This document shows, in pieces, positions 30,623 through 36,603 of a stretch of DNA of 64,000 nucleotides. The DNA is taken from positions 1,302,001 to 1,366,000 of the forward strand of contig NZ_CP007055.1 of NCBI RefSeq assembly GCF_000517625.1, written 5' to 3'. The stretch is from Halostagnicola larsenii XH-48. Lineage in GTDB: Archaea; Halobacteriota; Halobacteria; Halobacteriales; Natrialbaceae. Position 1 is the first letter of the stretch, and every line of letters begins with the position of its first letter. The translations under genes and the position numbers were made by a program. The notes beneath the pieces were generated by a model, which made no database searches, was not told where the DNA came from, and saw only the letters and a list, made by a program, of their open reading frames with translations.

Positions 30623-30948
30623 CGGCCACCGGCGAGTTTCCCGACGACCGGGACGATCGCGATCGAGTCGACCTCAATAAGGCGGGTGCGGTCGAGTCCA
30701 TCGTCGAGACCTTCGCGGCGATCGCCGAGCGAGCCCGCCTCGAGGACGACGACATCGACCAAGACTCCGCGGAACTCCGGCGGATCAAGACGGCCCGTCG
30801 CTTCGACGCCGCCGAGAAACAAAGCCACTACGCCGAGCCGCTCGAAGGTACCCCGACCGCCGGTTGCTACGGATACCTCGTTGGGGATCCAGACGGAGAG
30901 GAGTGGCTCTCGACGAACTACGTCGTCTACACGAGTGATCGGCGATGA
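30619..30948 (+). CDS. Hypothetical early protein
   Basis: 109 residues. Acidic N-terminus, central helix (KAGAVESIVETFAAIAERARL), and a C-terminal strand pattern (GCYGYLVGDPDGEEWLSTNYVVYT). Overlaps both neighbours by 4 nt. Function unknown. Confidence 0.85.
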   Translation: MTATGEFPDDRDDRDRVDLNKAGAVESIVETFAAIAERARLEDDDIDQDSAELRRIKTARRFDAAEKQSHYAEPLEGTPTAGCYGYLVGDPDGEEWLSTNYVVYTSDRR

Positions 30949-31403
30949 CCGACTGTACGACTTGCGGGAATCGGGATTACCTCTGCCAGGAGTGCAAACA
31001 CGAGGCTCTCGAGGCCCGCCACGGAACGCCCGCGGACAACTTTGATACCGACGAGGGGATCCACTGCTGGGTCCAGGCGCTCGACGAAACGTGGTGCGCG
31101 TCGATGTACCTCGAGGGAAGCCGGCACGTCGGCGCGTGTGGAACGATCCACGAGACGCCGGTCGAAGGCGTCCGATACGATCCGCGCCGGCTCGAGTCCG
31201 AAGACGTCTGTCCGGACTGTCTTGAGGCGCTCGAGGATGATGACGAAGTCTCGCTTCCCGACGGTGGTCGGTTCGAGCGGGCGACGGAGCTCCGAGCCGA
31301 CGGCGGCCTCGAGGAGATCACCCGCCGAGAGACGATCGTCGCGACCGACGACGGCATCGCGATCGGAGAGGACGCGGCCCCGGAGGTTGGTCGCGATGAC
31401 TGA
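30945..31403 (+). CDS. Cysteine-rich zinc protein
   Basis: 152 residues. CTTCGNRDYLCQEC (4-17) forms a first zinc knuckle pair; HCWVQALDETWCASMY and CGTIHE then CPDC form further cysteine-histidine groups. Similar to haloarchaeal small zinc proteins of unknown role. It overlaps both neighbours. Confidence 0.85.
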   Translation: MTDCTTCGNRDYLCQECKHEALEARHGTPADNFDTDEGIHCWVQALDETWCASMYLEGSRHVGACGTIHETPVEGVRYDPRRLESEDVCPDCLEALEDDDEVSLPDGGRFERATELRADGGLEEITRRETIVATDDGIAIGEDAAPEVGRDD

Positions 31404-31566
31404 GGGAGTCAGCCGTCCGAAGTGGGTAGCCAAATCCCACGGTGGCCGGTGCGAATGTGGAAGCACCGATGACGTCATCCAGTGGGAGAACATCGAGACC
31501 GGCGAGGTGGAGGGCGTCTGTATCAACTGTAACGACGCAGCCGCGGCAGCGAGGAGGTCAGCATGA
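31396..31566 (+). CDS. Small zinc-ribbon protein
   Basis: 56 residues with CECG (19-22) and CINC (42-45), a zinc ribbon, and a basic front (RPKWVAKSHGG). Starts 8 nt before the previous stop and ends overlapping the next ATG, so it is part of the same operon. Function unknown. Confidence 0.82.
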   Translation: MTEGVSRPKWVAKSHGGRCECGSTDDVIQWENIETGEVEGVCINCNDAAAAARRSA

Positions 31567-31886
31567 CCGGGAACTCCTCGAAAGGTATGGAGCGCGAGAA
31601 CCTCCCTCCACAGTGTCAGTTGTGCCAGCTACTCGACTACCGAGGCGACTTCATCAACGAACCCGAGGGAATGGTCGAAGTTGCACGTGACGACGGTGGG
31701 TCGAAGATCGTCCACTGCTGTGAGCGGTGCGCTGAGGAACTGTTCGATGATCCAGAGTTCACCGCTTACGAGTGCTGCGAGGTCTGTGCCGAACCTCTCG
31801 AGGGGGAGACGACCATGGTCCCGACTGGAGAGGCACACGTCGAATGTGCGGAGGCCGATCCGATGTCAGGAGCGTGGTTCCGATGA
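31563..31886 (+). CDS. Zinc-binding protein with CxxC clusters
   Basis: 107 residues. CQLCQLL (18-24), HCCERCAEEL (about 51-60), then CCEVCAEPL and HVECAEA give several CxxC and His ligands, probably two zinc sites. Overlaps its neighbours. This and the two previous genes form a block of zinc proteins. Confidence 0.85.
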   Translation: MTGNSSKGMERENLPPQCQLCQLLDYRGDFINEPEGMVEVARDDGGSKIVHCCERCAEELFDDPEFTAYECCEVCAEPLEGETTMVPTGEAHVECAEADPMSGAWFR

Positions 31887-32638
31887 GTGAACCCGCAGCT
31901 GGACTTCGCCGCCTCGCCGACGTCGTCGACACCCTCCAGGACGCTCCGCTCGAAGTCGACAGCGCTCAACTTCTCGAGGTCGACGAGAACAAACTCCGCG
32001 GTCAGCTCACCGTCACTGTTCGCGACGGCGATCTCGATACAGTCGCCGGCGACGAACTGGACAACCAACCCGACACCGACCAGGAAGAGATCGCCGTCGA
32101 CGGCGAGCCGGAAGACACCGACGAAGCCGAGGAGACGGTAGACCTCCTGGACCACACCAAGACCGAGGACCTCGAGCTCGCCTACGACGAGGCAGACGGC
32201 AATATCAGTCAGGCCTCCGAGCGATTCGAAGTCGGATATGCTGCGGTGTACCGACGGATGAAAGATCACGGGGTCCACGAAACCGATAGTGAAAACGGCA
32301 GCTCCACCGAGGACGACACCGAGTCAGAACCAGAGTCAGAGGCACCAGTCGACCTCGAGGAGGATGCCGCGGACGACGCGCCGGCGGGCACCGGCGACGA
32401 TGTCCAGGAAACCACTGACGAGATCACCGTCGACGCCGTCGACGGAGAGACAGACGAGCCAGACATCGCGCTCCCCGACGGGGTAACCGAGGCCGACGTC
32501 CAGGCTGCGGTCAACCAGCACGACGGGCTTGGTGACGTTGCCGCCGATCTCGGCGTGAGCCGGGGACGCGCGCGTACTATCACAGTCTCGCTGGGACTCT
32601 ACGGTGACGTCCAGGATATTCGCCGAGGTGGTCGGTGA
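31883..32638 (+). CDS. Two-HTH DNA-binding protein with acidic linker
   Basis: 251 residues, ATG in the ATGA overlap. A first helix-turn-helix at about 94-135 (LAYDEADGNISQASERFEVGYAAVYRRMKDHG) and a second at about 200-240 (VQAAVNQHDGLGDVAADLGVSRGRARTI) are separated by a long acidic Glu/Asp/Ser linker. Two DNA-binding ends on a flexible linker fit a regulator or a DNA-bridging protein. N-terminal 90 residues acidic. Confidence 0.86.
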   Translation: MSEPAAGLRRLADVVDTLQDAPLEVDSAQLLEVDENKLRGQLTVTVRDGDLDTVAGDELDNQPDTDQEEIAVDGEPEDTDEAEETVDLLDHTKTEDLELAYDEADGNISQASERFEVGYAAVYRRMKDHGVHETDSENGSSTEDDTESEPESEAPVDLEEDAADDAPAGTGDDVQETTDEITVDAVDGETDEPDIALPDGVTEADVQAAVNQHDGLGDVAADLGVSRGRARTITVSLGLYGDVQDIRRGGR

Positions 32639-33111
32639 TGGCGGACCCATGGCGATACCGGTGCCCCAAAGGCCACTCCAACATCGAGCGCCACACCGCC
32701 GAAAACGCGCACCGCTGTAACTCGTGTCACGTCGTCTACGCGGGCGCGCCGGTCGACGCAAAAGAAGTCGACGGCTTCCCAGTCGAACGGGAGATCATCC
32801 GCGAGAAGAAAGAGATCGGCCCTAAAACGGTGCTCGAGTCGCTGCTCGAGATCGCCGATGACCCAGTCCGGAACTGGATCCAAACGCGAGAGATCGCGGC
32901 GGACGTCGGCGCGGACCCTCGGCAGATCGGGCAGATACTATCGCACCTCGAGGACGACGGCCGCGTCGAACGACTCCCAGACAAGACCCACCCGTGCTGG
33001 TCGGTCGCTGGCGATGCACGCGCCACCGCGGATCCGCGGACGATCGGCCTGCTCGTCCTAGTGATCGGCCTGGTGGCGACGATCGTCGCCGGCGGGGTGA
33101 CCGCCATATGA
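32638..33111 (+). CDS. Zinc finger-winged helix-membrane protein
   Basis: 157 residues. CPKGHSN (9-15) with CNSCHVVY (27-34) is a zinc knuckle; residues 65-115 are a winged helix (NWIQTREIAADVGADPRQIGQILSHLEDDGRVERL); 137-157 is a membrane span (IGLLVLVIGLVATIVAGGV). A DNA-binding protein held at the membrane could tether the genome or sense a membrane signal. Stop overlaps the next start (ATGA). Confidence 0.86.
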   Translation: MADPWRYRCPKGHSNIERHTAENAHRCNSCHVVYAGAPVDAKEVDGFPVEREIIREKKEIGPKTVLESLLEIADDPVRNWIQTREIAADVGADPRQIGQILSHLEDDGRVERLPDKTHPCWSVAGDARATADPRTIGLLVLVIGLVATIVAGGVTAI

Positions 33112-33428
33112 GCGCGGTGTCCCTGTCTCCTGACCCGGCCAGTGAACGCCGCCGAGCTGCGGAGATGTCGATCGGCGAGGTCAGCGACCACATCACGACC
33201 GACACCTGGCCCGCTCGGGTCGGAACCGACGTCGATCTTCGCGACGCCTGGAAGGACGCTAAGCCAGTCCACTATCCGAGCGCGTCGAACGCGTGCGTGG
33301 CGAGACTCTACGAGATGGAGGTCATACTCCTCGCCCGTCAGGGAGCGCTCGTGACCTGCATCCCGCTGTGGCATCGGGCGGAGCAAGAACAGCAGTACGT
33401 CCGATCACAGGTGAGCCACGATGAATAG
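33108..33428 (+). CDS. Hypothetical early protein
   Basis: 106 residues. Starts MSAVSLSPDPASERRR; a helical front (ERRRAAEMSIGEVSDHI) and a mixed body (VEILLARQ-like strand, CIPLWHRAEQEQQYV). Last gene of the operon; the RHH gene opposite follows at 33471. Function unknown. Confidence 0.84.
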   Translation: MSAVSLSPDPASERRRAAEMSIGEVSDHITTDTWPARVGTDVDLRDAWKDAKPVHYPSASNACVARLYEMEVILLARQGALVTCIPLWHRAEQEQQYVRSQVSHDE

Positions 33429-33470
33429 TTCGTATAGCGATCAGTGGTTTACGCGTCGGCGTGCGAGCAC

Positions 33471-33689
33471 TCACAATTCCGCGTCGATGAAAATCTGCTT
33501 GAGAAACGCTTTCCGATCTCGCTCATCTTCGGGGAGTTCGACGCTGTGCGAGTCGGCGACCTCCTCGAGGAGCAAGCCGAGCTCGGTGAGTTCGCAGATC
33601 CGATCGGACCGGCTGTCGCCATACTCGAGTGTTTCCTCAATCCTCTCAGCAAGCTCATCGCGCATCGAGACGCCGAATTTCTCGGTCAT
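33471..33689 (-). CDS. Ribbon-helix-helix protein with GTGCAC operator
   Basis: 72 residues. TEKFGVSMRDELAERIEETLEYGDSRSDRICELTELGLLLEE (in parts: strand EKFGVSM, helix DELAERIEETLE, turn SRSD, helix) is an RHH domain followed by an acidic C-terminal extension. The upstream region has a TTTATG box at about -30 and, between the box and the ATG, the palindrome GTGCACGGTGCAA (33701-33713). The same palindrome occurs six times at 34630-35132, so this is the best candidate for the protein that binds that array. Confidence 0.88.
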   Translation of the reverse strand: MTEKFGVSMRDELAERIEETLEYGDSRSDRICELTELGLLLEEVADSHSVELPEDERDRKAFLKQIFIDAEL

Positions 33690-33700
33690 ACCCGGTGACA

Positions 33701-33713
33701 GTGCACGGTGCAA
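33701..33713. promoter_or_regulatory. GTGCAC-G-GTGCA operator at the RHH promoter
   Basis: GTGCACGGTGCAA, one base from the array palindrome, placed between the TTTATG box and the start of the 72-residue RHH gene and upstream of the divergent GTG-start gene at 33735. Blocking here would repress the RHH gene. Confidence 0.65.
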
Positions 33714-33734
33714 CATAAACAGGAGTGATCTTGT

Positions 33735-34019
33735 GTGAGTACCGATCAAAACCCAGAGACTGAGCAAGAGAATCCACTCGCAAACCGAGGGTCGTCCGAC
33801 CACGGGTTGGGTCGATGTGCTGGTTGCGGATCGCTGATTGCAGATACGAAGGGCGAGCGGATCCCGGTTAGAGGGGCCAACGTCCTTCGGATCTGTGACG
33901 CCTGTTGCAGTTTCACCGCCCGATACCTCACCCTCGGACACCTCCAAGGCGAGGAAAAGAGAAGGGCGTTCGAATTGCTGAAAAAGGACCTACAGGCAGG
34001 TGATGGAGATGCTGAGTGA
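33735..34019 (+). CDS. Zinc-finger protein with GTG start
   Basis: 94 residues. GTG start with AGGAG 10 nt upstream. CAGCG (28-32) and CDACC (about 54-58) form a zinc ribbon, followed by a helical end (EEKRRAFELLKKDLQ). Divergent from the RHH gene and likely controlled by the same palindrome. Function unknown. Confidence 0.8.
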   Translation: MSTDQNPETEQENPLANRGSSDHGLGRCAGCGSLIADTKGERIPVRGANVLRICDACCSFTARYLTLGHLQGEEKRRAFELLKKDLQAGDGDAE

Positions 34020-34407
34020 GGAAGGAAAGATCCTACCCCGAAGGACGAAAGCGCGCCTACTGGTCGGGAAATTCCTCATAACGATGGGGTACAAGATCTG
34101 GCCCGAGGAGTTCTTCGAGAGCGTTCAACGCGAGGAACTCGTACAAATGTCCGAGAGGATCGACGGTGTTGAGTGTTCAGTAAATGCAGATGCGGGACTA
34201 TCGCCTTGCCCACACTGCGGACGCTCTGACAAAGTGAGGGAAGAGCCAGAGGCCGGTTACTGGATATGTAAGCGGTGCGGAGAGCCAGGATCAGGCCCAG
34301 GAGACGACATCAACTGGTGGCGGAACGATCCCGATTCGCAGTGGTATGTAGGGCCGGACGCACAGGACGCACAGCACGCCGACCAACCCAACGGAGGAGA
34401 TAACTGA
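34003..34407 (+). CDS. Zinc-ribbon protein
   Basis: 134 residues (GTG 34000 and ATG 34009 are alternatives). N-terminal helical and basic (RRTKARLLVGKFLITMG), middle region acidic, then CPHCGRSD (about 70-77) and CKRCGEPG (about 90-97) as a zinc ribbon, ending in an acidic tail. Overlaps its neighbours. Function unknown. Confidence 0.8.
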   Translation: MEMLSEEGKILPRRTKARLLVGKFLITMGYKIWPEEFFESVQREELVQMSERIDGVECSVNADAGLSPCPHCGRSDKVREEPEAGYWICKRCGEPGSGPGDDINWWRNDPDSQWYVGPDAQDAQHADQPNGGDN

Positions 34408-34580
34408 TGACATTCATCGACGTCGACGACACAACGCTACTGGCCGCTCACGAGAAGCTCGACACGGACTCCCTCGAGGAGACCGTCGAACTGGCACTCG
34501 GCCTCACAGCCGACCTCAATAACGCTGCAGAGATGGTTGAATACACCGACGAAGCGGAGAAACAAGAGGTGCCAGCATGA
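34407..34580 (+). CDS. Small acidic helical protein
   Basis: 57 residues, ATGA overlap with the upstream gene. Helical and acidic (LLAAHEKLDTDSLEETVELALGL). The ORF after it (34577 to 35167) overlaps it by ATGA and carries the GTGCAC array. No family recognised. Confidence 0.75.
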   Translation: MTFIDVDDTTLLAAHEKLDTDSLEETVELALGLTADLNNAAEMVEYTDEAEKQEVPA

Positions 34581-34629
34581 CTGTCATAACTCAGAGACAA
34601 ACGGGACAGAACCCCCCGAAATCACCCCT

Positions 34630-35132
34630 GTGCACGGTGCACCAGAAAATCGGCGAAAACACCGATATAGTGCACGGTGCACAAGGAAACCGCAAGACAG
34701 CATACGATTTCCGACACTCCGAAGAACGGGATAGGCTTCGAGATAAGATTACCAATCTTCGAGTTTTAGGATCTCAGCGGCCGTTTATCGGAACTTTCGG
34801 AAGTGCACCTCTTTCCGTGCATGGTGCACAATTACTATCCAGTTCTAAACATAACGATTCTATAGCGGCAGTCGCGAATACCACTATCATAATCTCGATA
34901 GGATTTCCCAACAGTACCCAAAAACGTGCCCGTGCACGGTGCACGGATAAATCGCCAGAAACGCCTAATTTGTGCACGGTGCACAGCAAAACCACAGGAC
35001 GGCGTCCGATTTCCGGGGTACTGCAAAACGGGACAGACTTCGAGATAAAATCCCTGATATCGGACCTTCAGTACTGTAATACCGCTAAATTCGGCATTTC
35101 GGAAAGTGCACCGAAAGGCGTGCACCGTGCAC
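34630..35132. promoter_or_regulatory. Array of six GTGCAC-G-GTGCAC palindromes in a duplicated module
   Basis: Sites at 34630-34642, 34670-34682, 34817-34829 (GTGCATGGTGCAC), 34932-34944, 34972-34984 and 35120-35132 (inverted, GTGCACCGTGCAC), with single GTGCAC half-sites at 34803-34808 and 35106-35111. The second three repeat the first three at +302/+303 nt with about 70 percent identity of the DNA between (shared CGATTTCCG and CTTCGAGATAA). A 196-codon frame spans the region but its reading frame differs between the two modules, so the DNA, not a protein, is conserved. Likely a binding array for centromere, origin or control use. Less GC-rich than its surroundings. Confidence 0.72.
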
Positions 35133-35163
35133 AAAACGTCTCGGTCTCTGGAGGTGTCGGGGC

Positions 35164-35652
35164 GTGAGTATCCAAGAGTCGATATGTTCCAAACGCGGTG
35201 GGGAGAACGCAGCCTCCGAAGTCATCCAGGCGATCCCGGAGATCGAGCACGTCGGTGACGACGTCGACGTCCATATAGACGCCCGAGCGCTGGCGGCGAT
35301 CGAGGCCGACGACCTGCTCCAGATAGCAGACTCGCTATCGATCATCGAGAGCGGCACCGATCTCGAGATCAAGTCGGCGATGGTCGTCTACGGCGAGAGC
35401 CAGACCCGCGGGCGCTACTACCTCCGGGAGGGACAGCACGAGTACCTACTTGGGCAGGATGCGGTCTACCTCTTCGCCGTCTGTGAGCCCAATCCCAGCC
35501 GGTCAATCATCGCGATGAAGATGGTCCCGGCGGCGGAGGTCGACGAGCTGGTGTCGTCCTGGATCGAAGCCGGCGATCGGCCCGACTACGCCCAAATCGC
35601 GTGGAGTCGGATCTTCGATCCCGAGGAGATCGAACGAGGTGGTCGGCGATGA
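35164..35652 (+). CDS. Hypothetical early protein downstream of the array
   Basis: 162 residues, GTG start with GGAGGTG upstream. Contains an acidic strand/helix front (DVHIDARALAAIEADDLLQIADS) and a beta core (AMVVYGESQTRGRYYLREG; AVYLFAVCEPNPSRSIIAMKMVP). Start overlaps the end of the frame across the array. First gene of the operon ending at 36415. Function unknown. Confidence 0.8.
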   Translation: MSIQESICSKRGGENAASEVIQAIPEIEHVGDDVDVHIDARALAAIEADDLLQIADSLSIIESGTDLEIKSAMVVYGESQTRGRYYLREGQHEYLLGQDAVYLFAVCEPNPSRSIIAMKMVPAAEVDELVSSWIEAGDRPDYAQIAWSRIFDPEEIERGGRR

Positions 35653-35798
35653 GCGCCCAGACCGATCACTCGAACCCGATCTGCGGAGCGCTCGGCTGTC
35701 ACGAGACCGCCGACGTCGTCATTCGCCACCCCAAGCACGGGAAGCGGACGGTCTGTGACAACTGCACCGGCGGCCACGTGGTGATCCGCCATGTCTGA
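35649..35798 (+). CDS. Small zinc-ribbon protein
   Basis: 49 residues with CGALGCHE (12-19) and CDNC (36-39), zinc-ribbon spacing, and basic end. Overlaps both neighbours. Function unknown. Confidence 0.8.
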   Translation: MSAQTDHSNPICGALGCHETADVVIRHPKHGKRTVCDNCTGGHVVIRHV

Positions 35799-35946
35799 AA
35801 CGGACACCGCATCGGACGCGATGGCGATCTCGCAGCGAGCACTCGGCCGCTGTCTCGAGATCGACGACGGGCTCGCCACTATCGGTCGCGAGTTCGGTTC
35901 CATCGATCAACGCCTCGAGGACCTGGAGCGTGATCTCGATGAGTGA
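35791..35946 (+). CDS. Small coiled-coil protein
   Basis: 51 residues, acidic and helical (SQRALGRCLEIDDGLATIGREF; DQRLEDLERDLDE), likely a short coiled coil. Starts inside the previous gene's end. Function unknown. Confidence 0.8.
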   Translation: MSETDTASDAMAISQRALGRCLEIDDGLATIGREFGSIDQRLEDLERDLDE

Positions 35947-36415
35947 CGGTCCAGAGGTCACTGCGGAGGAAGCCCTCCAGGTCGCACAGCGAGCGATGCA
36001 CCGATGCACCGACCTCGAGGACGACGTCGAGGACCTCACCCAGGATAAACTCGAGCTGCAGGATCGACTCACTGCACTGGAGCTTCGATACCAGGAGATC
36101 GACGAAGACCAATCGTACGACGATCTCGGTCGCGATGGTCGCGTCGGTCGCGTTCGCGAGCACGCCTTCCAACGAGCCGTCGACGGCCACGGCCGGGCCT
36201 CCCTCGATTACAATGACATCATGTGGAGCGTATTCGACGGCGAGCCCAGCGCGGACTACTGCTACAAGCTGATGCGACTCGCTGCGAGCGCCCCAGGATT
36301 CGAGTACGTCGATCCCGCCGGGAAAGGCAAGCAACTGACCGTCGACGCAGCGGAGGCTCGAACTGGAGCTTCGTTTTCGTCCGCGAAGAAAACGGATTCG
36401 GAGGGGTTGGTCTAA
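35939..36415 (+). CDS. Coiled coil-winged helix DNA-binding protein
   Basis: 158 residues, ATG 35939 in the overlap (ATC-preceded GTG/ATA alternatives are worse). Residues 10-60 are coiled coil (QRAMHRCTDLEDDVEDLTQDKLELQDRL); 75-145 are a winged helix (AFQRAVDGHGRASLDYNDIMWSVF, SADYCYKLMRLAASAPGFEYV, KQLTVDAAEA). This is a haloarchaeal plasmid/virus-type protein. Its 3' end contains the left arm of the 22-bp inverted repeat, directly upstream of mcm; it may bind there. Confidence 0.85.
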   Translation: MSDGPEVTAEEALQVAQRAMHRCTDLEDDVEDLTQDKLELQDRLTALELRYQEIDEDQSYDDLGRDGRVGRVREHAFQRAVDGHGRASLDYNDIMWSVFDGEPSADYCYKLMRLAASAPGFEYVDPAGKGKQLTVDAAEARTGASFSSAKKTDSEGLV

Positions 36416-36590
36416 GAATGACTTCCTTCCAACGAGGTATCCCACCTCCGTTTCACTCAGTGTAACTGTAGTTGTAGTGTAGTGTGTAAACAACTGTCGA
36501 CTACCGTGGGGTCTACCGAATCCGACGCCGTCCGACGCCGTCTGTGGCGTCGGGATCCGTCCAATTCGGTTTTCTTCGCGGACGAAAACG
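36372..36590. other. Candidate replication origin: 22-bp inverted repeat and hairpin before mcm
   Basis: Arm 1 at 36372-36393 and arm 2 at 36569-36590 are perfect reverse complements over 22 bp; each arm is itself nearly palindromic (GTTTTC...GAAAAC). Between them lie a GTAGTGTAGTGTGTAAAC tract (about 36471-36490), a direct repeat of TCCGACGCCG (36521-36530, 36531-36540) and an 8-bp-stem hairpin CCGACGCC/GGCGTCGG (36532-36539, 36546-36553). It lies between the coiled-coil gene and mcm. Haloarchaeal origins often have inverted Orc boxes around an unwinding element, but the boxes here are not the known consensus. Confidence 0.6.
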
Positions 36591-36603
36591 CGCCGTCACG
36601 AAA

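Noticed and set aside
34577-35167. 196-codon frame across the GTGCAC array, with ATGA and GTGA overlaps at its ends
   Set aside because: The two modules read in different frames and the protein is not acidic like its neighbours, so the DNA repeats seem to be the conserved part. The overlaps leave some doubt.
36544-36603. GTG start adding 20 residues to MCM
   Set aside because: These codons cover one arm of the inverted repeat and lack MCM character; ATG 36604 fits the family.
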